A stretch of 64,000 bases of DNA from Balaenoptera acutorostrata (GCF_949987535.1 NC_080081.1:69275603-69339602); one strand, 5' to 3'. Counted from the first letter of the stretch, positions 1-13,084 are shown. Numbers and translations are program-made. The notes: generated by a model from the letters alone, not told the origin.

Positions 1-1980
1 CTCCTGAGACCCTCCCCCTCACTCCTGCAAGAACCTATCAAATCCCTGCCGCCCGCCACACCTCCACCTCCCAGGCGACCTCGCCTGCTGCTTCAGAGAA
101 AATGTGGAGGCCCTCAAAGGAGACACCTCAGCCTCCTGCCAGGCTCCCTCAAGCTCACCCACACCTCGGCCATCCTCGCCTCTTCCCTCTGTTCTTGGAG
201 GAAAATAGAGCCCTCCCTGTGTGAGATTCCACCTTCCATCTGGACTCCAATCCTCTCTCCTCCACGCCTTTAGTCTCCTGCTAATGATTTCCTGTCTCAC
301 CAAATCACTTCCTTTCTGCTGGCCCTGTCTCTTCTGATGTACAAGCATATTCAAGACCCTCTATGGCTTTAAAAGAAATGATCAGTGGACCCTAAACTTC
401 CAAGAAGTGCCACCAGGTCTCTGTCTTGTTGGCACTCACATTCCTGAAAAGAATAAGTGACACTTCGAGCGTCCACTTTCACGTCCTCCAACTACAATTC
501 AAGTCTCAGAAACACACCTCCTGCTGCCACCACTTCCCAGCGATGTCTAAATCCTGGCCCATTTTCATCTCCATCTTACTGGTCTCGCTCCAGTTCTTGG
601 TTCTGTGGACTGTTCTCCCTTGAGACTCTTTCTCAGGCTGCTCTTTCTCAGGTTCCTCCACGAGTGACTGACCCTCAGCGTTGTCAAGGGTCAGCTCCAT
701 CTCCTTCCCTCCTCTTCCTGCTCGTGCTCATTCTCCCAGGGCTTAATCCTTTCCAAGCAGGCCCATGAGTCCCAACGTGTCATCCAGCCAGCCCTCTCCT
801 GGGAGCTCCAGCCCAGACACCCAGCTGCTTCCTAGACTCGCCGCCTGAGCATCCCAGGTGGAGGGCGGTTCCTCAAACCAGCACGGCTTTAACCCACAGA
901 TCTCCTCCAGGCAGGTCCCCTGGCTCAGTATGCGCAACACCTTCTACCAATGACTCATAACCAGAAACCTCAGGAGTATATTTGATTCCTCCCTCTTTCT
1001 CCTTCTGTATCCCATCTGGACAGAAAACTAATACACCAGATAGCTGGCCACCACGTGAGGGCAAACAAGATGACACTTTGAGCTTCTTAAGCAATATTTT
1101 TGTCCTATGACTTGCATCTGAACATTCATTGTAGTGTTCGCTCATTCCTTCATTCTTTCCCTCACTTGTTCATCCAGCCACAAACCAGAGCTGAATGTCT
1201 TCCACGGCTGGTACTGTGCTCAGCACGGGCTGGTGCTTTCACGGTCCTCCCTGCCAGGGGCAGAGAGACCTGGAAACAAGATAACTGCCTGTGTGGACAA
1301 GCTCAAGGGTGCTCAACGGATGCAGACAAGGGAGACACACCACGGATAATGCCCTTACAGACTCGGGGAGTAAGGGTGCTTCTCAAAGCAGAGTGGAAAC
1401 TCTCCCGGCCAAGATGTCTTGTTCAACACTGAGGTCCAAGAGTCTACAAGAGTGTCTGGCATGTATGTGGTAGGTGCTCCTTAAATATCTGATGAGCCAG
1501 TGAGTAAAAAAAAAGTGTGTGTGTGTATGTGCATTATAATCCATAGAATTAAATAAGAATCCAGGAGTTCATACTGACATAAAGAAATAATTGGATAAAA
1601 AGATAAATAGGGGGAAAGGACAGCTCTTCCTTATGGTAGAATTCCAACTACTAAAGGTAAATGGAATGATGGAAATAGGAAATCATCATTCAGCGGAACC
1701 CCAAAGTGACAACTGTTTCAGGCAGGAATCAGCAATGAATGCTAAAATTTATGGATGAAATTTGATGAGATACAGGATATTTACATATTCTCCATGTATC
1801 TCCCACAAGGCACTTTAATTACAAATGACAAAATAATAACTTTACAGTTAAGAAACCCAGCAGACATCATTTTATCCAAGTGATCTAAGTTAGTACTACC
1901 AATAATGGGACATATTACCACTATGTACCTCCTGAGGATATGATGCCCTCAAAAGGTACATCTCTTCTGTGGCATTACTT
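1..1980. other. Intergenic stretch without recognised gene
   Basis: I see no exon series, conserved domain or long convincing reading frame here. The stretch at about 540-1020 is C/T-rich and resembles the 3' part of an old CR1/L3-type LINE (phrases on 'ctccagcccagacacccagctgc'-like text), and 1140-1290 resembles an old L2/MIR fragment. Both assignments rest on memory of the families and are weak. The rest, 1300-1980, is ordinary AT-rich sequence. Confidence 0.4.
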
Positions 1981-2436
1981 TTAATTTTTAAATTTTTAAC
2001 AGCTTTATTGAGGTATAATTCACACATGCAAGTGAATTATTGGCTATTACGAATAACACGTCTATGCATATTCACATACTTATTTTTATGTAGAGATATG
2101 TTCTAATTAATCTTGAAGAGATTACGGATATAGATATAGATAACACACACATACACACACACCCCTAGGAGTGGAATCGCTGGATCATATGGTATTTATA
2201 ACTTTATGTTTAATATTTTTCTAAAGCAGCTGAACCATTTCACATTCCATCAGCAATGAATGAGGGTTGTGATTTCTCCATACCCTTGTCAACACTTGTT
2301 ACTGTCTTTTATATTTTATTTTAGCCATCCTAATGGGTGTGAAGTGACATTGACTAATGATGTTAAACACCTTTTTATGGGTTTATTAGCCATTTGTTTA
2401 TTTTCTTTAGAGAAAGGTCTATTAAAATCCTCTCTC

Positions 2437-2717
2437 GGGACTTCTCTGGTGGCGTGGTGGTTAAGAATCCACTTGCCAATGCAGGGGACACGGGTTCGAT
2501 CCCTGTTCTGGGAAGATCCCACATGCCATGGAGCAACTAAGTCCTCAAGCCACAACTACTGAGACCACATGCCACAACTACTGAAACACACGTGCCTAGA
2601 GCCCATGCTACACAACAAGAGAAGCTACTGCAATGAGAAGCCTGCACACCGCAACAAAGAGTAGCCCCCGCTCGCCACAACTAGAGAAAGCCCACACACA
2701 GCAAAGAAGCCCCAAAA

Positions 2718-2760
<43 letters not shown>

Positions 2761-2767
2761 ATTTTAA
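2437..2767 (+). mobile_element. CHR-type tRNA-derived SINE
   Basis: The head 'gggacttctctggtggcg' and the box-B-like GGTTCGATCCC mark a tRNA-derived SINE of the cetartiodactyl CHR group; the element ends in an (AAAT)n tail at about 2717-2763. Flanking direct repeats AAAATCCTCT(C/G)TC lie at 2424-2436 and 2768-2780 (13 bp, one mismatch), as expected for L1-driven insertion. It landed inside the old antisense L1. Confidence 0.93.
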
Positions 2768-3407
2768 AAAATCCTCTGTCAATTATTTAATTGGCTTACT
2801 TGTCTTTTTATTTTTGAGTTGTAAGGGTTATTTTTATTTTCTGAATACAAGTTCCTTGTCAGATATACAATTTATAAATACTGTCTCCCATTCTGTGGGC
2901 TATCTTTTTATTCTCTTGATTGTATCATTTGCAGCACAAAAATTTTGAGTATTGCTAAGTAAGTTATTTATTTATTATTGTCACTTGTGCTTTTGATGTC
3001 CTATCTAAGAAACCATTGCCTAATTCAAGGTCATGAAGATTTACTTCTGTATTTTCTTTTAAATGTTTTATAGTTTCAGTTGCTTTTACATTTAGGTCCG
3101 TGATTTTCTTTGCTGTACAAGGTAGGGGTCCACCTTCATTCTTTTCCCCATTTGAACTGTCTCAGCACCTTTGTTGAAAATTAATTGACTGTAAGTGTAT
3201 GGGTTTATATCTGGACTAACTATTATATTCCATTGATCTTGATCACTCAGTCTTGATTACTTTATCTTTGTAGTGAGTTTTAAAGTTGGGAAGCATGAGT
3301 CCTAAAATGTTTTTCTTATTTTTCAAGGTTGTTTTGACTGTTCTGGGTAGCTTGAATTTTCATATGAATTTTAGGATTAGCTTGTCACTTTCAGCAAAGT
3401 AGCTAGC

Positions 3408-4709
3408 AAGTCCTAGAAGATAATATTGGAAAAAACCTACATAACCTTGAATATTTTAATGACTTTCTGGATACAACACCAAAGGCATGATCCATGAAAT
3501 AAATAACTGATAAGCTAGACTTCAATAAAATTAAACACTTCTGATTTGCTAAAAACAAATGTCAAGAGAATGAGAAGACAAGCACAGACTGGGAGAAAAT
3601 ATTTGCAAAAGACACATCTAATAAAGGACTTTTATCCAAAATATCTGAAGAACTCTTAAAACTCAACAATAAAAGAGCAAATAACCCGATTGAAAAATGA
3701 GCCACAGACCTAAACAGACACCTCACCAAAGAAGATATACAGATGGCAAAAAAGCATAGGAAAAGATGCTTCACTTCCTATGTCATCAGGAAAATGCAAA
3801 TTAAAACAATGAGATACTACTATGCATCTGTTAGAATGACCACAATCCAGAACACTGACAACACCAAATGCTGGCAAGGAGGCGGAGCAACAGGAACTCT
3901 CATTCATTGCTGGTGTGAATGCAAAATGGTACAGCCACTTTGGAGGACAGTCGGTTTCTTACAAAACTATACATACTCCTACCATATGATCCAGCAATTG
4001 TACTCCTTGATATGTACCCACAGGAGTTGAAAACCTGTATCTACACAAAAACCTGCATAAGGATGTTTATAGCAACGTTATTAAGAATGGCCAAAACCTG
4101 GATGAACCAAAGTATCCTTCAGCAGATGAATGAATAAATAAACTGTCATATATCCAGACAATGCAATATTATTCAGTGTTAAAAAGAAATGAGCTGTCAA
4201 GCCATAAAAAGACTCGGAGGGACCTTAAATGTGTATTACTAAGTGAAAGAAGCCAATCTGAAAAGGCTTCATACTATATGACATTATGGAAAAGGCAAAA
4301 CTACGCAGACAGTAAAAAGATCAGAGATTGCCAGAGGTTGGAGGAGTAGGGGTGGGAAGACATGAATAGGTAGAGCACAGAGGATTTTTAGGGCAGTGGA
4401 AATACTCTGTATGATATTATAATGGTGGATACATGTCATTATACATTTGTCTGAACCCACAGAATGTACAACACCAAGGCTGCACTATAATGTAAACTGC
4501 AGACTGAGTGATTATGATGCGTCAATGTAGGGTCATCAGTTATAACAAAGGTACTGCTCTGGTGAGGAATGTTGACAATGTCAGAGGCTATATATGGGGG
4601 GTGGGAAGGGCAGAGACTATATAGAAAATTTCTGTACCTTCACCTCGATTTTGCTGTGACTCTAAAACTTCTCTAAAAAATAAAGTCTTAAAAAAAAAAA
4701 AAAAAAAAA
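3408..4709 (+). mobile_element. 5'-truncated L1 LINE, sense, ORF2 end plus 3'UTR
   Basis: Text typical of the end of L1 ORF2 is readable, such as 'gactgggagaaaatatttgcaaa', 'cacctcaccaaagaagatatac' and 'atgcaaattaaaacaatgagat'. It is followed by an L1M-like 3'UTR, an AATAAA at 4679-4684 and an A-run up to about 4709. Frame breaks show it is dead. It interrupts an older L1 of opposite orientation, whose two halves can be matched across it. Confidence 0.82.
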
Positions 4710-5460
4710 CCATGAGGGATTCAGTAGATATTGCATTGAAACTGTACATCAATTTAGAGAATATTACCATCTTAATAATGCCAAGCCTTCTAATCCATAA
4801 ACATGTCCTTCCATTTATTTAAATATTCTTTAATTTTTTTCAACGTTTTGCAGTTTTCAGTGTATATGTATTGTACCATCTCATTAAATGTATACCTAAG
4901 TATGCTATTGTAAGTGAAATTGTTTTAACTTCATTTTCAGATTGTCCACCGCTGGTGTACAGAAATGCAGCTGGTTTTTGTATATTGAGTATTTTTATGA
5001 TGAAAGAGTGTTGGATTTGTCAAATGTTTCGTCTGTGTCTGTCTAAATGATTACGTGTTTTCTGTTCTTTATTCTATGGTTTATTACATAAATTGATTTT
5101 TATATGTTAAGCCAACCTTGCATTCTTAGAATAAATCCCACTTAGTCACGGTGTATAATTATATATGTTTCTGGATTTGGTTTACTAATACTTTGTTAGG
5201 ATTTTTGCATCTTTATTCATAAGTAATATTAGTCTGTGTTTTTTTTTTTTTTTTTCCAACTTGTGATATCTTTGGCTGGTTTTGGTACTGGAGTAATTCT
5301 GTGGCAGTCTTGCCAAAAATGCATAACTAACTTAATGATGAAGTAACATCAGACATACCTAAATTGAGAATGACTACATAAAACAACTTGCCAGTGCTCT
5401 TCAAAAGTGCAAAGGCCATGAAAGATAAAGGAAGCCAGAAAAAACTGGTCCACAGTAGAG

Positions 5461-5718
5461 TAAACTGACATAACAACTAAATGCAACGTATAATAGTAGA
5501 TTGGAAACTGTAACCCAAAAATGACATCAGTGGGACAATTATTGAAATTTGAAGTAGGTCTGTAGATTAGGTAATAACATGGAATTGACAGTAAATTGAC
5601 ATAACAACTAAATGCAACGTATAATAGTAGATTGGAAACTAACCCAAAAATGACATCAGTGGGATAATCACTGAAATCTGAAGTAGGTATGTAGATTAGA
5701 TAATAACATGGAATCAGA
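5461..5718. repeat. Two tandem copies of a ~131-bp unit
   Basis: The unit starting 'taaactgacataacaactaa' at 5461 is repeated from 5592 with few differences, including the block 'cccaaaaatgacatcagtggga' and the end 'aataacatggaat'. The copies differ by scattered substitutions and a 2-bp indel. The sequence around it looks like an old interspersed repeat that I cannot name with certainty. A 252-codon frame on the minus strand (6107-5349) crosses both copies and shows the same peptide twice; it looks like a by-product of the duplication. Confidence 0.85.
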
Positions 5719-6331
5719 GTTATTTTTCTGATTTTGATAATTACAGAGTTTATGGAAGATGTTAACATTTGAGGACTTCTTTGTACCATTTTCCCAACTT
5801 TTTTATGTGTAAAATTATTACAAAATGAAGAGTTAAAAATTATCAAAAAAAATTTTAAGCATATGTGTCTGTGGTGTCCTTGGTTCAATGAGAGAAAGAA
5901 TGTGTTTGAGAACCAGGGAAGCATGAAAATCAAGGTCTGGAGTTTACTATTTCTGGCAACTACACGTGGCTGAGTGTTTCTGGAACACAACGTGTGGGGA
6001 AGGGGATGGGACCAATAGCAGTGAGGACATACTGAAGGCTGTGGGGAGTTGTGGGAGGACTGGGCACTGGGAGACGGCGGGGAGACTAGGGAGAGAAAGT
6101 GATACAAATGGAAAGAGTTACAAAGATTTGCTGTGAACGTGCAAAGAGAAATTTTGCCCAGGGATGTTATAGTCTCCTTAGTTTTTCTGTAGATTTTTAA
6201 AAAATCTAATATTGGAAAGGAAAATTAAAAGGCCATGTTTTGTATCTAGAACAACAGCAATGCTCAGCCCCCAATTCAACCTCAGAGAATTGAGGGGTTT
6301 GCTCTAGGGGAAAGAGTTAAAATGAAATGTG

Positions 6332-6574
6332 CATATATGTCAATAAATAGATAACTAATGAGAACCTACTGTTTAGGACAGGGAACTCTACTCAATGATC
6401 TGTGATGACCTAAATGGGAAGGAGATCTAAAAAGAGTGGATATATGTATACGTATAACTGATTCACTTCACTGTAGAGCAGAAACTAACACACCATTGTA
6501 AAGAAGCTATACGCCAATAAAAATTCATATAAAATTTAAAAGTGAAAAAATAAAATCAGACAAAAAGACCAAAA
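6332..6574 (+). mobile_element. Short L1 3'-end insertion, cetartiodactyl type
   Basis: The sequence 'gacagggaactctactcaatg' followed by 'acgccaataaaaattc' matches the common L1 3' end of cetartiodactyls. Direct repeats AAAATGAAATGTG at 6319-6331 and 6575-6587 flank it (13 bp, identical). It is strongly 5'-truncated and non-coding. Confidence 0.85.
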
Positions 6575-6587
6575 AAAATGAAATGTG

Positions 6588-7365
6588 GGCTTTAAATGCA
6601 TTACCACAGGGAGGGCTAAGATGGGGAGTTTCTTCACCATGCTAATGAGATCGAACTAAAGGGTCTGAAGATCCAGTTTTTAGGAGCTGAAAGTCCTTTT
6701 ATTGAGGATGGAGGAGTCTCACGCTGGCCTCCAGGAGAGACTTGAGAAAATTTCTGTCAAAGAAGAACTGAAGTAAACTGAGTCTGGGCTGCGGCAACTT
6801 CGAGGAAAACAATTTGACTAGAGAACTAAGGAGCCAAAGGGAATCAGAGCCTGTAATGGGAAGGACTGGGCAGGGAGAAAGAGAAGGAGCAAGGCGGTGT
6901 CTCCCACACAGCCAGGTCCCTGGAGTTTCAGACACCCTGGAGAAAAGGTTGAAACAAGCTTACATGCATTTTGCTGTATTTTAAAATATTTACATCCAAT
7001 AATTTTTTTTTCCCCACCGGTATCGTTTCAACCATATCTACTGGGTTGAACCATATGAAATTGACAAGTCAGCTGCAGCAAGTTGTCGGGGCAATTGGAT
7101 GTTAATATAAGACTAGAAATGGTCCAGGTAGGACACAGAGGGATGCAGGCAAGAGACGGTGAGAGCCTGAACTGAGGTTGAATCTGCTTGGTGGGTGGAA
7201 TCCCCGGAACCTGGCTCTTGATTGGCTGTTGAAAGCTGGGTAAATGGGAGTCAAAGTAAGAGGAGGTTCCAGAGCGAAAGACCAGTGTTACCAAATACTT
7301 CTGCCAGGAGACATGGAGACTGAAAGATGTCCAACAGATCTGTCAGTGAGGAGCTCTTGGAGACC
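6588..7365. other. Unique-looking intergenic stretch
   Basis: No gene, RNA or repeat family was recognised between the short L1 copy and the next LTR. The open frames on either strand are under 90 codons and show no domain. Confidence 0.4.
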
Positions 7366-7863
7366 GTTTTAGTTTCCTGTAGCTGCTGTAACAAATTGCC
7401 ACAAACTTGGTGCCTTAAAACAATACACATTTATTTTCTTAAAGTTCTGGAGGCCAGAGGTCTGAAATGAGTCTCACTGGGGTCAAGTCAGGGTATCAGC
7501 GGGCTGCGTCCTCTGGAGGCTCTAAGGGGAAAATCTCTGGGGCTGGGGGTGGGGAACTGCTTCCTCCAGTTTCTAGAGGCTGCTGATGTTCCTTGGCTCG
7601 TGGTGAAATTGATCACTCCCATCTCGGCTTCCACCTTCACACTGCTTTTTCTTCTTCTGTGTCAAATTTTCCTCTGCCTTGCTTTTACGAGGATACATGC
7701 GATGACATCTAGGGTCCACCTAGGTAATCCAGGATAAGCTCCCCATCCCAAGATCCTTAACTTAATCACATCTGCAAAGTCCCTTTTGTCATGTGAGGTG
7801 ACATCCACGGGTTCCAGGGATTAGGATGTGGACATCTTTGGGGGCTAACACTCAGCCTACTGC
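7366..7863 (-). mobile_element. MaLR-like LTR remnant, antisense
   Basis: On the plus strand it opens with 'tttagtttcctgtagctgct', has 'cttaaagttctggaggccag' near 7440, and closes with 'gacatctttgggggctaac'. This is the layout of mammalian ERVL-MaLR-type LTRs read backwards. No internal retroviral genes are attached. The subfamily is not assigned. Confidence 0.7.
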
Positions 7864-10800
7864 AGAGACCTTGGCAAGAGTATTTCCCCCGCAGGAGCTG
7901 GGGGTGTGGCAGCAGAATGCAGAGGGCTAACATGTGGCTGGGACTCAGTCTGGATGGCTCATCTGAGACCTTGAGGGAGATACCACACCCTGAGGATCGA
8001 CTGAGGATCAGGAGTCTGCATGGGAGGGGGAGAATTAGCAGTCACAAAAGGCAGAAGGGAGCAGGAAAGAGGGTGTGGTGAAGCTCAGAGTTCAAGGAGA
8101 TTCTAGAAGGAAGAGTCAACATCATCAGGCACCACAGAGAGGACAAGAGATGGACTGAAAAGAATCCACTGCCCTTGGTGGTCAGTGGTCATGGATAAAC
8201 TGCCAGGGCAGGGGGAATAGCAGGGTGCAGGGCAGGGAAGTTCATTTACAGAGGTCCGTGTGGGAACATGGGGTGAGGATGTGGACACAGGGACAGAGAT
8301 TATTTTTGAGGAACTTGGCTAACATGAACATAGGAGCAAAAACCACAGTCAGGATAAGGATGAAGGTCCCTAGGCTGTTAGGGATGGAGACAACCCCAAA
8401 GCCTGTGAGAAGGCAGCCCAGCCTTCAGCCTTCCAAGCTGCCAAAGACACTGATGGACAAGAAGTTATGGTCCTGAAAACTTCTACCCTTACTGCTAAGA
8501 CATTCTACTATCTTCCATGTTTAGATTCAAAAGGTCTGTAACCAGAGCATAAAATGACCATGAAAATTCTGAGGATTTTCAGGTCTTTGTGTGGTACCCT
8601 CTGCGCAGCCCCGGATAATTAGGAAATGGAGCATTTGCAAGCGTGGCCCCCAAAGACAGGATGAGGTTTCACCTCAAAAGGATGAAAACTCCCTTTCCTC
8701 CGGGCAAAGAAGTTAGTAAGTCAGGGAAGAGCCCTTTCGAGAATAAAAGCTCTCAGGGTGTCCCTACATGGGCAAAACACCTTTCTTTCTCCTTCCAAAC
8801 GCCCTTCCCTTCTTTGAATTGGGGAGGGCAGGGCAGACGTTTGAAAGATAATAGGATATTCAACTTCTCTCGTTAATCAGAAGAAATCACAATAATCTGA
8901 TCTTGCCTTTCTGGGCTTAGTTTTCATTGTGCCTTTTAAAAACTGAAACAATTCTCGTTTTTTAGTTTTACATTCCTCTCTCTCTCTTCTTCCCTGGGTT
9001 TGTTTATCTCTCCTGTCCTGGGAGAGCTTTTTCTCGGGTTGTGATGGTTTGCGTTGTACTTTCACCTCCTTCTGCTCCTTTGTTCTCCGCTCTCTTTATT
9101 CCAGCCCCTCCCACCCCACCCCCACTCACTTTCCTCTCTTACCCCTTTGACAGCGAGGAGTTGCTCCCTAAATATCTGAGACAGTCTTCTGAGCAAGAGT
9201 CCAAGACACTTCTGGGGAGACCCCTGGAGTCCCTGCCTTCATTGGGAAGGAAGCCCCAGGCCAGGCTTGCCCCTAGCACGGACAGGGCGACAAACTCATC
9301 AGCCAGAGGCAGCAGGATGCCAGAAACACATTTGGCTCTGTCTTTGTGAAAGAAAATGATACTTCTGCAGGCAGGTGGTACTATTTTGGGGAACATTTTT
9401 ATGTGCAATTTAGAGTGCACATTCTACGCACAGCTCAGACAGAAATAATCAGTTTAATGTGTGTCTGCACCATCATATGGTCAAGCTTTAGGTGAGAGCA
9501 GATTTACACACCAAAATCAAAAGGAAATAGCGGGAGCCGTCTTCTGCTACATTCTTTGACGATAAATGGTCACGCGATGGAGGGCTGCCAACCCAACTCT
9601 CCGCTCCTTTTATTCCTTCCCAGAAAGTGCTTGAGTTTGAAAGAAAATTAGTTTCCAAGGTGCTTGAGTGCATCTGTTAAATACAGATTTTTATTAACAG
9701 GGGGCACATGTAAACAAAGTCTACATAAACAGAAAGACGCCTGGCAGCAAAGGAGAAGTATGCTCAGTGTCAGGGGGTTTTTCTTAAAATGAAGTGTAAG
9801 GAAGTTTACAGGAATTCTTGAGCCAACGTTTCAGTTCAAGAAGACATCCTGCTTCTCTGATGTGTGCTACAGAAGATGGTCAAACCAAAGAGCTTAATGT
9901 CCACGGCATTGGGCATTTGTCATTGTGTGTTTTCATTAAAGAAAAAGGAGTTTTTCTCTGATGGGCTAGGATGTCAGAGGAGCCACAGTAAAAAAACAAA
10001 CAAAAGGACAAACAAAAAAACATACTAAGGTTCACAGCATATTTTTCAGAAAGTTCAACTTTCAAATGGAAGAACTGTATTGAGGATTATTTTTTAAGTA
10101 AAAACTCTACTGAAAGCGTCTACGTGTGAACACCTCAAGAAGCAGAAGCGTTTTAAGTCAAGCCACGATGCAGATCTACACCCAGGGTAATATTCAAAAT
10201 ATGTATGTGTCACCCTTTGGATCCCCGAAGCAATGAATCAGTGCGGACTCTGCAAAAAAAACAGCTGTATTGAGTCTGCGGGTCACCTCGGCCACAGCCT
10301 TCAGGAGAGAAGAAACTTTGAGATTAAAGGGCAACATTTTCCCTCTGAAATGGAATAATTGTGATATGGGATTTGCTTTTTTTTTTTCCCCTTCAAGTTT
10401 TGAAGAAAAACAATGTTCTTCCTGCTGTGATGAATTTATTCTGAGGTTTGAAAGGAAACCCGTGTCCCAAGAGAAGGAGGGCCCTGAGTCAGGAGGGTGA
10501 AGGCTGGCCTTTCAGCACATGTGTTCCCGTTTATCCAGGGGCGGCGCTCGGGTGTGAAGGGGGAAATACCCAGGGTGAAAAGATTCAAGGGGATCAAATT
10601 ATTTTTCCATTTGTCTCAGAAAGAAAGAAAGAGAGGAAATAAAAGGGGGAAGGAAAATCATTTCATTATGTGGTGATCCAGTGTAACCTGGGGTAGCAGG
10701 CAAGTGGCAACTTTATTTTTCAGAGAAGCTCCCTCTCGGGTGTCCTGAGCCTCCCAGGGTGTGGGCTGGGACTGTGGAATTCGAACGCAGCAGGAGCACG

Positions 10801-10920
10801 AGAACAGGAGTTGCACGGGTATCTGTCTACACTTGTCATCTCTCATGTGATCTCTGGGCTACGAGCCTTCCTCGCCCCACCTGGGTGGACGGGTTCGAGG
10901 GGAAGCAAGAAAGAGAAAAC
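7864..10920. other. Intergenic stretch without recognised gene
   Basis: About 3 kb with only short frames (up to about 100 codons) lacking any domain, signal peptide or splice-consistent neighbour. It holds scattered homopolymer runs, such as a T-run at 10377-10387, and no clear repeat boundaries. I see nothing I can name. Confidence 0.4.
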
Positions 10921-10924
10921 TGTT

Positions 10925-11090
10925 CAATTGAACATTTACTACATGCTAGGCATTTTACGCGCATGGTCTCCCTCACCATAAGTCTGCAAAACAGAGATTA
11001 TTGTCCCAATTTTAGAGGTAAGCAAAAAGTTTCAAATATTTTTGTGGGCCTTGCTCAAAGTGCCACAGCTGGTGGTGGAGCGGGCCTGTC
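10925..11090 (+). repeat. MIR-like SINE fragment
   Basis: The order 'catttactacatgctaggca', 'acagagattattgtcccaatttt' and 'gccttgctcaaagtgccac' follows the MIR core and 3' part. It is diverged and has no target-site duplication left. Confidence 0.6.
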
Positions 11091-13084
11091 TGCTACCAGA
11101 CTCAAGCTCTTTTTGGTTTTGCTGCACTGCCTTCCCGCCAGGTGGCCTTCATACGTGAGGTGGAGGCTGGAAGGACCATTTAGCATCACAGGATAAAGGC
11201 CACAACGATTTCCCTCCACAGCTCACATTCTATTAAACAAGGGAAAGCAACTGACTGAGTGAATGTACTCAAAGGGCAGGAGTAAAAACAATACATTAGG
11301 ACTCATTTGGGGAATAGGAAGTTGGCCTTCCAGTTACTGTGGGGTAAGGCAGAACAGGACCAGTCCTAGGGGCTCCCTAATTCACTGGATAAAAGACAGG
11401 AGGACAGCGATTCAGCGCCTGCGGGTGATTAGCTCGGGGAGGCCCCACTGGTTGGCTTGGTTGCACTATAACACTTAACGCTGGCTGATGATCAGTTGCT
11501 TTGCCAATATTTGAACACACCTGTGGAGCGGAAAGCCCCAGGCCCTGAAGCTTTTCAACCTGCCTGTCTGGCCCCGTCCCCTTATCATGGGTGCAGTACC
11601 CTCATACAAGGAACTCAGCCCCATGCCCTCCAAAACCCCTTCCTCAGGCCTCCTGCCGAGCCAGGGGCACTCATGAGAGTCCTGTCGGCCCCATGACATT
11701 CCAGAATTCCTCAGGTGGGTCACAGACTGGGCTTCACCTTGGCCTTGAGCACGGGCTCCCATGGCTGTGGGAAGAGGGGGTGACAGAGCTCTCCTGAAGC
11801 CTAGGCCTCGGCAGTGTCTCGAAACATGGGTTTCCCACTTGCCTCTGCAGTTTAAATGTGGACCTGTTTTCTCCTGATAATAACAAGCAGGGCCAGGAGG
11901 GAGAAAGACAAAAGAGGGAGGGGCGGGAGGGCAGGCAGCAGTCACGTCAAAACAGAAAACCACCCAAACGCTGCTCGGAAGGGACGCTGGCGGGGCTCCG
12001 TGGCTGCCAGTGGGAGCGAGGGGAGCCTGGAGGCCTGGCCATGGGAGCAGACGTGCCCTGCAGGCCAGCTCCAGCCCCTGCCCGCTCTGGTCACCAAGGA
12101 GTGGACGGGGTGGATTTTGAAAAGAAATCAAGAGAGTCCCAAAATGTAATCACCGAGGGACAGAGGAAGTGAGACCCTCGGTGCGGGCGCTCAGGGCCTC
12201 TGGAGGAAGGAGACCTCTACCGACCGGCCCGCTGTGGTCAGGAGGTGTCCCAGACCTGCAACAAATGGCCACAAGCTATGGCCTTGTTTGGTCTAGAACC
12301 TTCTCCTCAAAATAGCAGAAATAAATGTTTGGAAAGAAAGGTGAAATGAGTGACAGCTCGTGACCTGGCTTCGCATGTGTCACAGCCAGCTGGCCCAGCA
12401 GCACCAGGGGCCCCCGCGGTCGGGTCAGGGGTGATCCCTGCAGTCTTAGCCAGAGAAACAGACACAACAGCCCACCTCTGTTCAGAAACAGAATCTCCCC
12501 AAAGGATAACGGTGTGTGCCTGAGGACACCCGGGCCCAGGGAGGTGGAGCTGCTCCCAGCTGCAGGAAGAGCAGGGGCTCCAGAATCCAGGCCCCCCAGC
12601 ATCAGGGTGAAAGCCTTTCCTCAGAGCCCAAGGCTTCCTGGAGACTAGAGCTGGAAGGGGCTCTGGAGTCCAACTCTCTCTGTTCATTCATTAAAAACAT
12701 GGCAGCTCAGAGGAAGAGGCCGCCCTGAGTTCAAGACCTCCTGAATATTAGCCAGCGGTTCCCCATTCATTAAGATGGAAACAGAATCCCTGCCTTGGGA
12801 AACTGATGTACCAATTAAATGGGACAACATATGTAACCACTTGAATAGTCCATCACCTTGCAATCATTATTTGTCATTATGCAGATAAAAGCCAACTAGG
12901 GAGACCCATAAAGGTCACAGCCTTGCCCACAGTCAGTCAGTGGAAGCCCTGCAAAGGTCAGAGGTAGGCAGCTCCCAAGACGGCCCCTACGATCCCCCTG
13001 CCTGGGATTCACACCCTGAGTAATCCCCTCACACACTGTTATCCACAGATACAAAGAAGTGACTTTATATCACTTCCAAGATGA
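11091..13084. other. Intergenic stretch, GC-rich in part
   Basis: No supported gene. The part 11480-12730 is GC-rich and open on several frames at once (for example 218 codons on the minus strand, 12131-11475). This is what base composition alone produces, and no domain is visible. A weak MIR-like patch lies at about 12755-12850 ('gaatccctgccttgggaaactg'). Confidence 0.4.

Larger units (their letters stand above)
1985..5300 (-). mobile_element. Old L1 LINE, antisense, split by two later insertions
   Basis: Read on the plus strand, the sequence follows the reverse complement of an L1 3' region and ORF2 end. It runs from 'aacagctttattgaggtataa', through the 'ggagtggaatcgctggatcatatgg' block and the 'ccatcctaatgggtgtgaag' block, to 'ttaggattagcttgtcactttc' near 3390. 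It resumes at 4710 with 'agatattgcattgaaactgtac' and runs on to about 5300. Two later elements interrupt it: a CHR SINE (2437-2767) and a sense L1 (about 3408-4709). Many frame breaks are present, so no protein is encoded. The age class (L1M type) is an inference from divergence. Confidence 0.8.

Noticed and set aside
2437..2520. Possible tRNA gene from box A/box B
   Set aside because: The tRNA-like part is the head of a SINE with flanking duplications and an A-rich tail; it does not fold as an intact tRNA with a CCA-proximal acceptor stem.
5349..6107. 252-codon open frame on the minus strand
   Set aside because: It spans the two copies of the 131-bp duplication, contains the same peptide twice, shows no known domain and has no splice or promoter context.
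10759..11196. 145-codon open frame on the plus strand
   Set aside because: It runs through a MIR-like repeat (10925-11090) and has no domain.
11475..12131. 218-codon open frame on the minus strand
   Set aside because: The region is GC-rich and open in several frames on both strands at once. The protein is low-complexity Pro/Gly/Ala-rich with no domain, as expected by chance from composition.
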